This document shows positions 10,907 to 20,091 of a DNA stretch of 33,261 bases, piece by piece (the stretch's first letter is position 1; each line of letters starts with the position of its first letter). The DNA comes from Lamprocystis purpurea DSM 4197. GTDB taxonomy: Bacteria > Pseudomonadota > Gammaproteobacteria > Chromatiales > Chromatiaceae. The translations under genes were made by a program, and so were the position numbers. The notes beneath the pieces were generated by a model. The model was not told the DNA's origin. It did not search any database and saw only the letters and a program-made list of their open reading frames with translations. The stretch is taken from assembly GCF_000379525.1 (NCBI RefSeq), contig NZ_KB902536.1, forward strand, positions 1-33,261. Reading direction: 5' to 3'.

Positions 10907-12871
10907 ATGTACGCAACCCCCGAGACCGACGATGGCTGGATCACGGCGATCCGCGAACCGGACGGCGAGACCCTGGTGGTGGAGGCGCGCTTCGCCCTAC
11001 CGCGCCGCTTCCGCGATCTGGTCCGCGGACGCGAATCCGAACTGGTGTTCGCGGCGCGCAGCCGCCTGGCAAGGCTCGGCATCAACATCACCCCCTTGGG
11101 TGAACCGGTGTTCAACGGACGCGTCTGTGACCTGCGGCTGAGCGTCGTCGCCGCCATCCGCGCCTACGGTATGGCCGAGCATCTGGAACGGCTGATCACG
11201 CCCGGACTGCGGGTGGGGCGGCTGGTCTACTGCCCGCGCGATACGCGGCTCTCCTCGACCGAGATTCACGGCCTGATCCAGGACAACCAAATCCAGGTAC
11301 CCGCCGGCTTCTCCTTGGACGCGCATGGTTATCTCATCCTGCGCCCGCAGCAGCAGCTCTTCCGCTTCCGCAAACCACTGACGTTTCAAGAAGTGAACGC
11401 CGTCGCCTACCACGCGGACGGCAAGGAACTGCTCAACCGCCTCCAGGTTCGCACCATGGTGGACAACATCGAGCTGCCGCCCAATGACGGGCTGGTGACG
11501 GCCTGCTCCATGTTCCTGCATCGGCATTACGTGGTGCTCCAGAACCTGGACGACTCACTCGGCTTTCACCTCCAGGCCACGGTGCTGGACCCGGTCTCCA
11601 CCCGCGGCACCAACATCTATCTGGAGTTCATCAACCGCTCCGATCAGCTCATCGTCAACCCCACAGTCGCCGCCACCGTGCACGAGGCCGTGCATTCGGA
11701 GCCGCAGCGCCACTATTGGCACGGCGGACCCAAGCCGCTGCCGGCTGCCGCGGAACCGGAGTACCGATCACTCTCGCAGGTCTTCGACCGGCTGGAGGGC
11801 TCGCCGTTGTTGGTGCCGGGCTGCCACCGCCTGATGGCCGCGACCACCGACCCGGCCGCCCTGCTCGCGGGCGGCATGCCGGAGTTGCTCTGCGGCCGGT
11901 CGGATAACCCGGGGAACCCGCGGGTGCAGCCGGATCCCCAGAGCGACGCCGACCCATCGTCCGTGCTCGATGAGCCGATCGACTGTGCCGGAACCGGGCC
12001 GCTCGCCGACCTGCCGGACGGTGCCGGAGCGACCCTGCTGCTCGGCTACTTCCCCAACCTGATCGAACACACCGAGATTTGCGCCGCCGCGCTGCGCCGC
12101 CAGATCGCGCGCATCGTCTTCCGCCGCGCCTCCTTCGAGCACGGGGTCTTCCTGTCCGACCGTGACCACGGCCGCCTGGCGGACTACGAGGGCCTGGGTG
12201 TCGAGGTCTACTGGTGCAACGAGGCGCGCGGCCATGTGGTGCGGCATGTCTTCCGCGGTTTGCGCGGCTATTTCACCGCGCCGGACATGGTGGACCGCTT
12301 CCGCTCCACCCTGGTATTCGCCATCTATGGCTCGATCAAGCCGCTGAGTGAACCCGAGATCGCCTGCACCGAGCGGCTGATCACCAACCTGCGGGGACTC
12401 TTCGGCAGCGACATCGGCATTCTCACCGGCGGCGGACCCGGGTCCATGCAGCAGGTCACCGCCACCGCCCACCGACTCGGCCTGATGGTCGGCTCCAGCT
12501 TCATCGAGACCATGGACCAGGAGACCAACAAGAGTGCCGATTTCTACCAGACCTTCCAGGCACGCAGCCGCCAGTCGCGACAACGCTGGTTCGAGATCGC
12601 GAGCTTCCACCTGTTTCTGATCGGCGGTGTCGGCACCCTGGAAGAGATCGGGCTCACACTCACCGACATGAAGCTCGGGGTCATCGAGTCCAGTCCCATC
12701 GTCTTCCTGGACAGTTCGGGCGGAGACTTCTACTGGCAGGGTCTCAAAGATCAGTTTACCCGCATGGCACGCGCGGGGCGCATGCCGACGTCATTGCTGG
12801 ACAACATCCTGATGACCGCCGATCCGGATGAGGTGCCGCGGTTCTACAAGAAGGCGCTGCGGTTGGGATAG
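10907..12871 (+). CDS. LOG-family (lysine-decarboxylase-like Rossmann) protein
   Basis: The protein is 654 aa. Its C-terminal ~200 residues form a LOG-type nucleotide-binding fold with GGGPGSMQQ (residues ~505-513) and a GGVGTLEE motif (~572-579). Those are the phosphoribose-binding and catalytic signatures of the family (nucleoside-monophosphate phosphoribohydrolases such as PpnN or plant LOG). The N-terminal ~440 residues are not ones I can assign; a segment with SRLARLGINITPLGEPVFN and an FLHRHYVVLQNLDDSLGFHLQ stretch looks globular and cytosolic. The usual bacterial LOG protein is 180-460 aa, so this is long. A likely reaction is N-glycosidic cleavage of a nucleotide, but the substrate is unknown. 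It appears monocistronic, with repeats on both sides and no clear ribosome site before ATG 10907. Confidence 0.8.
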   Translation: MYATPETDDGWITAIREPDGETLVVEARFALPRRFRDLVRGRESELVFAARSRLARLGINITPLGEPVFNGRVCDLRLSVVAAIRAYGMAEHLERLITPGLRVGRLVYCPRDTRLSSTEIHGLIQDNQIQVPAGFSLDAHGYLILRPQQQLFRFRKPLTFQEVNAVAYHADGKELLNRLQVRTMVDNIELPPNDGLVTACSMFLHRHYVVLQNLDDSLGFHLQATVLDPVSTRGTNIYLEFINRSDQLIVNPTVAATVHEAVHSEPQRHYWHGGPKPLPAAAEPEYRSLSQVFDRLEGSPLLVPGCHRLMAATTDPAALLAGGMPELLCGRSDNPGNPRVQPDPQSDADPSSVLDEPIDCAGTGPLADLPDGAGATLLLGYFPNLIEHTEICAAALRRQIARIVFRRASFEHGVFLSDRDHGRLADYEGLGVEVYWCNEARGHVVRHVFRGLRGYFTAPDMVDRFRSTLVFAIYGSIKPLSEPEIACTERLITNLRGLFGSDIGILTGGGPGSMQQVTATAHRLGLMVGSSFIETMDQETNKSADFYQTFQARSRQSRQRWFEIASFHLFLIGGVGTLEEIGLTLTDMKLGVIESSPIVFLDSSGGDFYWQGLKDQFTRMARAGRMPTSLLDNILMTADPDEVPRFYKKALRLG

Positions 12872-12946
12872 GCACGAAGACTCAAGAAGCGGCAACCCAT
12901 CCTTGATCGGTGTTCCGGCCGTAGGGTGGACAAGCGCGAGCCGCAG

Positions 12947-13096
12947 TCCAACCCGTAGGAGCCCGCTTGCGGGCGACGGGTGGGGCACAATGACGCGATT
13001 CCGGCAGGTCACGTCGCCCGCAAGCGGGCTCCTACGGAGCTTGATTCTTGATAGCGTCTTATTCGGAAATCGCCTAAAGTCCGACAGGCTGCTAGG
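12947..13096 (+). repeat. 150-bp dispersed repeat, copy 2
   Basis: This is base-for-base identical to 5642-5791, including the 24-bp perfect hairpin arms. Perfect identity over 150 bp 7.3 kb apart implies recent transposition or gene conversion. The base sequence following it (TCCGGTTATCACG) also occurs in the inverted repeats around the toxin-antitoxin remnant at 18369-18871. Confidence 0.9.
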
Positions 13097-13127
13097 TCCG
13101 GTTATCACGCTCGACGGCGACAATCCT

Positions 13128-13246
13128 ATTCTTTTCTTCTTTGTGTCTTCGTGTCTCTGTGAGAGGATTCTATTTCTTCCGTGCCGCAGAAGACGAAAAA
13201 CGATGCTCTCACGGAGACACAAAGACACGAAGAAGAGAAAAAAGAA
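13128..13246. repeat. Imperfect ~38-bp inverted repeat
   Basis: The left arm 13128-13165 (core TGTGTCTTCGTGTCTCTGTG) pairs with 13206-13246 (core CACGGAGACACAAAGACACG). The arms are pyrimidine- and purine-rich respectively and differ at a few positions. A related TTTGTGTCTTTGTGT string lies before fdhE at ~19010. Confidence 0.7.
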
Positions 13247-13619
13247 TATCAGTAATAACTTACATTCGCGTATTCTGAAAACCGCCAGGCATCCGAGCGG
13301 AATCGAGGTCACGGCCCGCTTGCCGGGCCTGGCGCGGCCAAATCTTTACAACGCGCCTCTGTACCTGCAACGAGTGCATGTCTTACACTCGCAGTAAAGG
13401 CGATTCCGACTGCGCAGGTGGCGATAGGGGGATGTTGGTGCGACTTCAGTCGCAACCACAATCGCCCCTACATGTTGGTAGATCCTGTCCCGGAAATCAC
13501 CTCAGGCGTCTCCTGGCTGCCAAAGCCCGCGAAACCCAATAACAAGAACGCCGCCTGCCGCGGGTGCCAGACCCGATGTCCAAGGCGCGAACACCACCAA
13601 CCAGAGGAACCGCAAGCAG

Positions 13620-16600
13620 ATGCAAGTCACACGTCGGACCTTCCTGAAGGTCTGCGCCACCGGGGTAGGCACCTCCAGCCTGACCCTGTTGGGCTTCGCG
13701 CCCGACACCGCGCTCGCGGAGATGCGCAGCTTCAAACTGGCGCGGGCCACCGAAACCCGCAACACCTGCCCCTACTGCTCGGTCGGCTGCGGCATCCTGA
13801 TGTACGGTCTGGGGGCCGGGGCCAAGAATGTGCAGGGCCGCATCTTCCATATCGAGGGCGACCCGGATCACCCGGTCAATCGCGGCACCCTGTGCCCCAA
13901 GGGCGCGGGACTCTTGGACTTCATCCACAGCGACACGCGCCTGACGCAACCCGAGTACCGCGCCCCCGGCAGCCGCGAATGGCAGCCCATCGCCTGGGAT
14001 GACGCCTTTACGCGCATCGCCGCCCTCATGAAGGCGGACCGGGACGCCAACTTCGAGGCCGTCAACCAGGACGGCTCGACCGTCAACCGGTGGAACAGCA
14101 CCGGCTTCCTGGCCGCCTCGGCTTCCAGCAATGAAACCGGCTACCTGACCCACAAGGTCGTGCGCAGCCTGGGGATGCTCGCATTCGATAATCAAGCGCG
14201 CGTTTGACACGGCCCGACGGTGGCAAGTCTTGCCCCGACGTTCGGCCGCGGCGCCATGACCAATCATTGGGTCGATATCAAGAATACCGACCTTGTTCTC
14301 ATCATGGGCGGCAATGCCGCCGAAGCCCATCCGTGCGGCTTCAAATGGGTGACTGAGGCCAAGGCCCATCGCAAGGCCCGGCTGATCGTCGTCGACCCGC
14401 GCTTTACCCGCTCCGCGGCGGTGGCGGACTATTATGCGCCGATCCGTGCCGGGTCCGATATCGCCTTCCTGGGCGGGCTCATCAACTATCTGCTGAGCAA
14501 CGACAAGATCCATCATCAGTATGTCCGGGACTATACGGACATGAGCTACCTGGTGAAGGATGAGTTCACCTTCACGGACGGCATCTTCTCGGGCTATGAC
14601 CCGGACAAGCGCAAGTACGACAAGGCCACCTGGGGTTACCAGATGGGCGAGGACGGCTACGTCAAGACCGATCCCAGCCTACAGGACCCGCGCTGTGTCT
14701 ATCAGTTGCTGAAGGCCCATTACGCCCGCTATACGCCGGAACTGGTGGAGCGGATCTGCGGCACGCCGCAGGATGCCTTCCTCAAGGTGGCCGGCATGAT
14801 CGCGGAGACCGCGGCCCCCGATCGGACCATGACCGTCATGTATGCCCTGGGCTGGACCCAACACTCACAGGGCTCGCAGATGATCCGCACCGGAGCCATG
14901 GTGCAATTGCTGCTCGGCAATATCGGCGTGGCCGGCGGCGGTATGAATGCCCTGCGCGGTCACTCCAATATCCAGGGACTCACGGATCTCGGACTGCTGT
15001 CCAACCTGTTGCCCGGTTATATGACATTGCCGGGTGAGGCCGAGAAGGACTTCCAGGCGTATTTGACCAAACGCTCACCCAAGCCTCTGCGGCCCGGACA
15101 ATTGAGCTACTGGCAGAACTATCCCAAGTTCTTCGTGAGCACCATGAAAGCCTGGTATGGGGACGCCGCGACACCGGAGAACAACTGGTGCTACGACTGG
15201 CTGCCCAAGCTCGATAAAACCCACGACATCCTGCAAGTGTTCGAGGACATGAACAACGGCAAGATGAACGGGTACTTCTGCCAGGGCTTCAATCCGCTGG
15301 CCTCGGCGCCGTGCAAGATCAAACTGTCCGGGGCACTGGCCAAGCTCAAGTATCTGGTGGTGATCGACCCGCTGGCGACCGAGACCTCGGAGTTCTGGCA
15401 GAACCACGGCGAATTCAATGACGTGGACCCGACGCAGATCCAAACCGAAGTCTTCCGGCTGCCCTCCAGTTGCTTTGCGGAGGAAGACGGTTCACTGGTC
15501 AACTCCACGCGCTGGCTGCAATGGCATTGGAAGGGTGCTGAGCCGCCCGGTGAAGCATTGAACGACCAGGAGATCATTGCCGGAATCTTTCTGAAACTGA
15601 AGGCGATGTACAAAAAGGACGGCGGCGCCTTCCCGGACCCGGTCTTGAACCTGACCTGGAAGCACAAACAGCCCACCCATCCGGCACCGGAAGAACTGGC
15701 GAAAGAGTTTTCCGGCCGGGCGCTCAAGGACGTGACTGACCCGAAGGACCCCGCCAAGGTCCTGGTGAAAGCCGGCGAGCAACTCAACGGCTTTGCCGAG
15801 TTGCGCGACGACGGGTCCACCGCCTGCGGCTGCTGGATTTTCGCCGGCGCCTGGTCCGAGAAGGGCAACCTGATGGCCCGCCGCGACAACGCGGACCCGT
15901 ACGGCATCGGCCAGAACCTCAACTGGTCCTATGCCTGGCCGGCCAACCGGCGGGTGCTCTACAACCGCGCGTCCTGCGATGCGGATGGCGCGCCCTTCGA
16001 TCCCAGCCGCAAACTGGTTGGCTGGGATGCAGCGGCCGGCAAGTGGACGGGCTCGGACATCCCGGACTTCAAGGCCGACAGCGCCCCGGCGGACGGCATG
16101 GGGCCGTTCATTATGAATCCGGAGGGCGTGGCCCGCTTCTTTGCCCGGGACATGATGGCGGAAGGTCCCTTCCCGGAACACTACGAGCCCATGGAGTCGC
16201 CGCTCGCCAACAATCCTATGCATCCGGATAACCCGCTCGCCCGGGCCAATCCGGCGGCACGGGTCTTCAAAGGTGATTGGGAGAGCTTCGGCAGCCCGGC
16301 TGAGTTCCCCTATGTGGCGACCACCTACCGGCTGACCGAGCACTTCCATACCTGGAGTAAGCACGTCCGGCTCAATGCCATCGTGCAGCCGGAGCAGTTC
16401 GTTGAGATCGGCGAGGAATTGGCGGCGGCCAAGGGCATTACCGCGGGAGACCATGTGCGCGTGCGTTCCAAACGGGGCTTCATCGTCGCCGTGGCCGTGG
16501 TCACCAAGCGCCTCAAGACCCTGACCATCGATGGCCGGTCGGTGCATACGGTGGGCATCCCGATCCATTGGGGCTTCAAGGGGGTGGCCAGGAATGGCTA

Positions 16601-16715
16601 TATCACCAATACCCTGACCCCCTTCGTGGGCGATGCCAATACCCAGACGCCGGAGTTCAAGGCCTTCCTGGTGGACATCGAAAAGCTCCCGACCCGACTC
16701 CAGGCAAAGGCGTGA
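13620..16715 (+). CDS. fdnG: Formate dehydrogenase-N alpha subunit, selenoprotein
   Basis: The protein is 1031 aa with selenocysteine 196 encoded by TGA 14205-14207; translation that ignores this splits it in two. It is the molybdenum/tungsten bis-MGD catalytic subunit that oxidises formate to CO2 on the periplasmic side. TRRTFLKV at residues 4-11 is a twin-arginine signal. Cys50, 53, 57 and 92 (CPYCSVGC...LCPKG) bind the 4Fe-4S cluster. After the TGA the frame continues [20 protein letters not shown], the standard context following Sec in FDH-N. Length matches the E. coli FdnG/FdoG family (~1015 aa). AGAGGA lies ~11 bases before the ATG. It is first gene of fdnGHI; the stop overlaps the fdnH ribosome site. 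fdnG versus fdoG cannot be separated from sequence alone. Confidence 0.97.
14205..14250 (+). promoter_or_regulatory. Selenocysteine TGA codon and bacterial SECIS hairpin
   Basis: TGA at 14205-14207 is in frame in fdnG. About 12 nt downstream, GGTGGCAAGTCTTGCCCC (14219-14236) folds into a short stem with the GTCT-containing apical loop recognised by SelB in enterobacterial formate dehydrogenases. It is nearly the same as the corresponding E. coli fdnG segment, as I recall it. Confidence 0.9.
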
Positions 16716-16720
16716 GGAGG
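16715..16720 (+). promoter_or_regulatory. Consensus ribosome binding site of fdnH
   Basis: AGGAGG five bases before ATG 16726. It decides the start: the open frame extends upstream to 16633, but that part is out of frame with and overlaps fdnG. Confidence 0.85.
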
Positions 16721-16725
16721 CGACC

Positions 16726-17598
16726 ATGGCACTGCAATCACTCGATATCGCGGCCCGTTCCGCCACCACCACGCCCTCGCCCTCGGCCCGTCAGGGGTTC
16801 GAGGTCGCCAAGCTCATCGACATCTCGAAATGCATCGGCTGCAAGGCCTGCCAGGTCGCCTGCATGGAATGGAACGACCTGCGCGATGAAGTGGGCATCA
16901 ACCATGGCGTCTATGACAATCCGATGGACCTCACGGATCAATCCTGGACGGTCATGCGCTTCTCCGAGGTGGAGCCGAACGGCCACCTGGAATGGCTGAT
17001 CCGCAAAGACGGCTGTATGCACTGCGCGGACCCCGGCTGCCTCAAGGCGTGCCCGGCCCCCGGCGCCATTGTCAAATACGGCAATGGCATTGTCGACTTC
17101 AACCAGGAGCATTGCATCGGTTGCGGCTACTGCATCACCGGCTGCCCTTTCAATATCCCGCGAATAGCCCAGAAGGACGGCAAGGCGTATAAGTGCACGC
17201 TGTGCTCGGATCGGGTGGCGGTGGGCCTGGAGCCGGCTTGTGTCAAGACCTGCCCCACCGGCGCCATCACCTACGGCGCCAAGGACGATATGGTGCAGCA
17301 CGCGGCCATCCGGGTGCGTGACCTCAATGAACGCGGGTTCGCGCAGGCCGGGCTCTATGATCCGCCGGGAGTGGGCGGAACCCATGTGATGTATGTGCTC
17401 CAGCACGCGGACCAGCCGGGGCTCTATGCCAACCTGCCGCAAGACCCGCAAATCGACCCCTTGGTCAGTGTCTGGAAGGGCATCACCAAGCCCTTGGCCA
17501 TCGCCGCCTTCGCGGCGGTGAGTCTGGCCGGACTCTTCCACTACATCACCAAAGGTCCCAATGAGGTCTCCAAAGAGACCGAGAAGGAGGTCGAATAA
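16726..17598 (+). CDS. fdnH: Formate dehydrogenase-N beta subunit (4x 4Fe-4S, membrane-anchored)
   Basis: The protein is 290 aa and carries electrons from FdnG to the cytochrome b subunit. Four ferredoxin-type cysteine clusters are visible: [11 protein letters not shown] (~residue 36), [13 protein letters not shown] (~97), [11 protein letters not shown] (~130) and CTLCSDRVA...CVKTC (~155). A single C-terminal hydrophobic helix ([18 protein letters not shown]) anchors it, as in E. coli FdnH. It lacks its own export signal, consistent with being co-exported with the Tat-targeted alpha subunit. It follows fdnG by ten bases and overlaps fdnI by one base (TAATG). Confidence 0.97.
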   Translation: MALQSLDIAARSATTTPSPSARQGFEVAKLIDISKCIGCKACQVACMEWNDLRDEVGINHGVYDNPMDLTDQSWTVMRFSEVEPNGHLEWLIRKDGCMHCADPGCLKACPAPGAIVKYGNGIVDFNQEHCIGCGYCITGCPFNIPRIAQKDGKAYKCTLCSDRVAVGLEPACVKTCPTGAITYGAKDDMVQHAAIRVRDLNERGFAQAGLYDPPGVGGTHVMYVLQHADQPGLYANLPQDPQIDPLVSVWKGITKPLAIAAFAAVSLAGLFHYITKGPNEVSKETEKEVE

Positions 17599-18221
17599 TG
17601 CAACGCGATCCGCGCGATCTGATCCGTTACACCCCGAGCGAGCGACTAAACCACTGGATTGTCGGTATCAGCTTCATTTTGCTGGGGCTCTCGGGGCTCG
17701 CCCTGTTCCATCCGGCCTTCTGGCCCTTCACCCTGCTCTTCGGCGGGGGGACCTGGACGCGCATCATCCACCCCTATCTGGGGGTGTTAATGGCCCTGGC
17801 CTATGTGGTGATGCTGATCCGCTTCACCCGCCTGAACCTGATGACCGCCACCGACTGGCAATGGATCAGGCGCGTCCGCGAGATGGTGGACGGGGATGAC
17901 CACAACATGCCCGAGCAGGGCAAGTACAACGGCGGCCAAAAAATCCTTTTCTGGCTGCTCTTCTGGTGCATGCTCCTGCTCATCCTCTCCGGCATCCCCT
18001 TATGGCGCACCTGGTTCAGCTTCCCGGTGGAGTGGGTGCGGCTGGCCGCCGTGGTCCATTCCGGCAGTGCCGCGGTGATGATCGGCCTGATCATGGTCCA
18101 CGTCTATGCCGCCATCTGGACCAAAGGCACCATCCGCGCCATGTGGTACGGCACCGTGACCCGCGCCTGGGCCAAACAGCACCATCGGGCTTGGTATAAG
18201 GAGGCGACGAAAGAGGGGTGA
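17598..18221 (+). CDS. fdnI: Formate dehydrogenase-N gamma subunit, cytochrome b556
   Basis: The protein is 207 aa with four hydrophobic segments: HWIVGISFILLGLSGLALF, YLGVLMALAYVVMLI, ILFWLLFWCMLLLILSG and a final one from VHSGSAAVMIGLIMVHVYA. Histidines suitable for two b-type hemes sit in helices 1, 2 and 4 (ERLNHW, IIHPYL, VVHSGS/MVHVY). The family passes electrons from FdnH to the quinone pool. The start ATG overlaps the fdnH stop, so the two are translationally coupled. It is slightly shorter than E. coli FdnI (217 aa). The nested palindrome at 18233, directly after the stop, may end the operon transcript. Confidence 0.95.
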   Translation: MQRDPRDLIRYTPSERLNHWIVGISFILLGLSGLALFHPAFWPFTLLFGGGTWTRIIHPYLGVLMALAYVVMLIRFTRLNLMTATDWQWIRRVREMVDGDDHNMPEQGKYNGGQKILFWLLFWCMLLLILSGIPLWRTWFSFPVEWVRLAAVVHSGSAAVMIGLIMVHVYAAIWTKGTIRAMWYGTVTRAWAKQHHRAWYKEATKEG

Positions 18222-18232
18222 GGAGAGGATGC

Positions 18233-18357
18233 GGGCCTCGATCAAGATTCCGGCCACTTGGGCTCGCCGGGTGCGTAGTCAGGCCATCCTGGCCTGACAC
18301 CGTCAGGGTTAGAAGCCCTGACTACGCACGCCACTGGCCGGGATTACGATCAAGGCC
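18233..18357. repeat. REP-like nested palindrome, copy B
   Basis: This is the same ~125-bp element as at 10725-10850, with a few substitutions, mostly in the loop (GGGTTAGAAGCCC versus GGGCTGGATGCCC) and arms. It begins 12 bp after the fdnI stop. It would form a strong stem in the fdnGHI transcript and may stabilise or terminate it. Confidence 0.85.
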
Positions 18358-18368
18358 AGGATGCGAGA

Positions 18369-18463
18369 TATAGCCATCGGACGTGATAACCGGACGTAGG
18401 GGCGGGTTTCAAACCCGCCCCTACACCAAGGCTCTGTCCGGATATCAGGTACGAAGGCTATAT
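18369..18463 (+). repeat. 95-bp inverted repeat, left arm
   Basis: This is the reverse complement of 18777-18871 with six mismatches in 95. It begins TATAGCCATCGGACGTGATA and contains the GCGGGTTTCAAACCCGC palindrome. No direct target duplication is visible outside the arms. Confidence 0.9.
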
Positions 18464-18495
18464 CGACGAAGCCAGGGATGGCGGATCTGCCGAAT

Positions 18496-18600
18496 CTAAG
18501 ACGGTCTCTTGCTTGGATTCTGACGATTGTCGAAGACGGAGTGCACGACAATCTCATTTATACTTATCGCGAAGTCCTTCATGAACCGCTTGCCAGTCAT
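18496..18600 (-). pseudogene. ParE/RelE-type toxin remnant
   Basis: Starting at an ATG that overlaps the antitoxin stop (ATGA), this frame encodes 34 aa. The tail (residues ~15-30, NEIVVHSVFDNRQNPSK) looks like the C-terminus of a RelE/ParE toxin, whose usual length is ~90-100 aa. The N-terminal and central parts are missing, so there is probably an internal deletion of roughly 60 codons. Assignment relies on that tail and on the position behind a TIGR02574-type antitoxin. It is not expected to be active. Confidence 0.6.
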
Positions 18601-18778
18601 GGAGTTCCAGCCCCCCGCTGGTAATCGCTGTAGCGCTTATCCAATTCTTTTTTCTGCCACTCAGGCAGAGGAAGATCGGGACTGCTTGCCGCGATCGAAT
18701 CCCAGATGTCTTCAACCAGCAGCAGTTTTTCGGACAGGCTCAATTCGCTGATCTCTTTTTGATCTCTTCCGGCCTCAT
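18597..18778 (-). pseudogene. TIGR02574-type addiction-module antitoxin, frameshifted
   Basis: The conserved body SLSEKLLLVEDIWDSIAASS...LPLPEWQKKELDKR is typical of the putative addiction module component family (TIGR02574). ATG 18778 reads MRPEEIKKRSAN then stop. Adding one base in the A5 run (T5 at 18756-18760 on the plus strand) gives MRPEEIKKEISELSLSEK..., exactly the expected N-terminus. The copy as written is therefore out of frame by one base; it is either a recent pseudogene or a sequencing error. Its start codon sits at the inner edge of the right inverted repeat, which would therefore hold its promoter. Its stop overlaps the toxin-remnant ATG. Confidence 0.75.
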
Positions 18779-18871
18779 ATAGCCTTCCAACCGGATATCC
18801 GGACAGACCCTTGGCGTGGGGGCGGGTTTGAAACCCGCCCCTACGTCCGGTTATCACGTCCGATGGCTATA
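18777..18871 (-). repeat. 95-bp inverted repeat, right arm
   Basis: Partner of 18369-18463 with 89 of 95 positions matching. The inner edge (ATATAGCC) abuts the antitoxin start codon, so the same putative promoter/operator DNA is found inverted on both sides of the toxin-antitoxin remnant. Confidence 0.9.
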
Positions 18872-19058
18872 ACAACGCCTCCTTCTCGGAGAGTGGTAAG
18901 CTCGACGTCGACGACTCAAGCGCCAGACAAACCGCCAGGCGGGCGAGAGTCGATCAGATGCGGGCGCAACTGTCAAGCAGTTGCGTTCGCGTCGAAGTCT
19001 TTGTGATCTTTGTGTCTTTGTGTGATAACTGCTTTTTCCAGGATCACAAATATCACCC

Positions 19059-20018
19059 ATGCCCAGCACTATCCTCCAACCCGGCCAACTCGAACCCGCG
19101 GCCGGGGTCTTCCCGACGCTGCGTCTGCCCGCGCCGGGACTATTTGCCGGCCGTGCGCACCGCCTCCGCACCTTGGCGCCCGACCACGCCCTGGAGCCCT
19201 TCCTGCGCTTTGCGGCCGACCTGGCGGAGTGCCAGGAACGCCTGTGGGAAGGACTGGCACCCGAACCGCTACCGGCGGACGCACTGCTCGCGCACTGCCG
19301 GGAGGCGGCCATGCCGCCGCTGGCCGCGCCTTCCTGGTGGCCCAGTCCCGCCTGGCGTGAGTTGGTGCGTCGGCTCGCCGCGGAACTGGCGCCCCAGGCA
19401 CCGGACCCCGCGGCCTTCAGCCGGCTAACCGGGGCTGAAAACGACTGGCTGGAGGCCCAGGCCCGCGCACTCCTGACCGGCGACGGCAGCGGGCTGGACC
19501 TGGGCGCCGCCCCGCTGATCGGTGCCGCGCTGCAAGTCTGCTGGACGGCCGCCGCGGCCCGGCTCGACTCGGAGGTCATCGCCCCGCCCGGCCTGGGCCA
19601 AACCCAACCAGGGGTCTGCCCGGTCTGCGGCTCGCCGCCGGTGGCCGCCGTCCAGCGCATCGGCGGAGCGGTGGACGGACTGCGCTATCTGCACTGCGGA
19701 CTCTGCGCAAGCGAATGGCATGTGGTCAGAGCCAAATGCAGCCTGTGCGACAACAGCCGCGGCCTGGCTTATCTCAGCCTGACCGCACGCGACGCCGCGG
19801 ACGCCACTCAGGGCCCCCAGCCCGCGGTGCAGGCCGAGACCTGCCCGGAATGCCGCGGCTACCTCAAGCTCTGCCGACTGGATCGGGACCCACACCTCGA
19901 TCCCTGGGCCGATGACCTGGCGACCCTGGCCCTGGACCTGCTGGTGGATCAGGAGGGGTTCGAGCGGGCTGGACTCAACTTCCTGCTGCTACAAGGGGAG
20001 GCGGCGACGCCCGGATAA
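19059..20018 (+). CDS. fdhE: Formate dehydrogenase accessory protein FdhE
   Basis: The protein is 319 aa (E. coli 309). FdhE is a cytoplasmic rubredoxin-like protein needed for assembly of Tat-exported formate dehydrogenases. It has the paired zinc/iron ribbon cysteines: CPVCGSPP (~residue 188), CGLCASEW (~213), CSLCDNSRG (~228) and CPECRGYLK (~262). The conserved ending DPWADDLATLALDLLVDQEGFERAGLNFLL matches the family. It sits between fdnGHI and selA and in the same direction. AGGA is ~16 bases before the ATG, so translation initiation looks weak. Confidence 0.95.
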   Translation: MPSTILQPGQLEPAAGVFPTLRLPAPGLFAGRAHRLRTLAPDHALEPFLRFAADLAECQERLWEGLAPEPLPADALLAHCREAAMPPLAAPSWWPSPAWRELVRRLAAELAPQAPDPAAFSRLTGAENDWLEAQARALLTGDGSGLDLGAAPLIGAALQVCWTAAAARLDSEVIAPPGLGQTQPGVCPVCGSPPVAAVQRIGGAVDGLRYLHCGLCASEWHVVRAKCSLCDNSRGLAYLSLTARDAADATQGPQPAVQAETCPECRGYLKLCRLDRDPHLDPWADDLATLALDLLVDQEGFERAGLNFLLLQGEAATPG

Positions 20019-20091
20019 TGGCAGGGCAGCGCATCCGTGCGCTGATTCCAGTTCCCGAACCCCGCAACGAACACCATAAGGATTGTCTATC

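Larger units (their letters stand above)
12872..13619. other. Long intergenic region upstream of fdnG, filled with repeats
   Basis: No gene is supported in these 748 bp. It holds the second copy of the 150-bp repeat (12947-13096), an imperfect ~38-bp inverted repeat (13128-13246) and a small stem (GTGCGACTTCAGTCGCAAC, 13438-13456). The fdn promoter must lie between about 13300 and 13600. I searched by eye for an FNR-type TTGAT-N4-ATCAA site and saw none. Confidence 0.6.

Noticed and set aside
15492-16772. 426-codon antisense frame opposite fdnG (and similar ones opposite selB and the transposase).
   Set aside because: Shadows of well-identified genes with low-complexity, His/Arg/Gly-rich translations.
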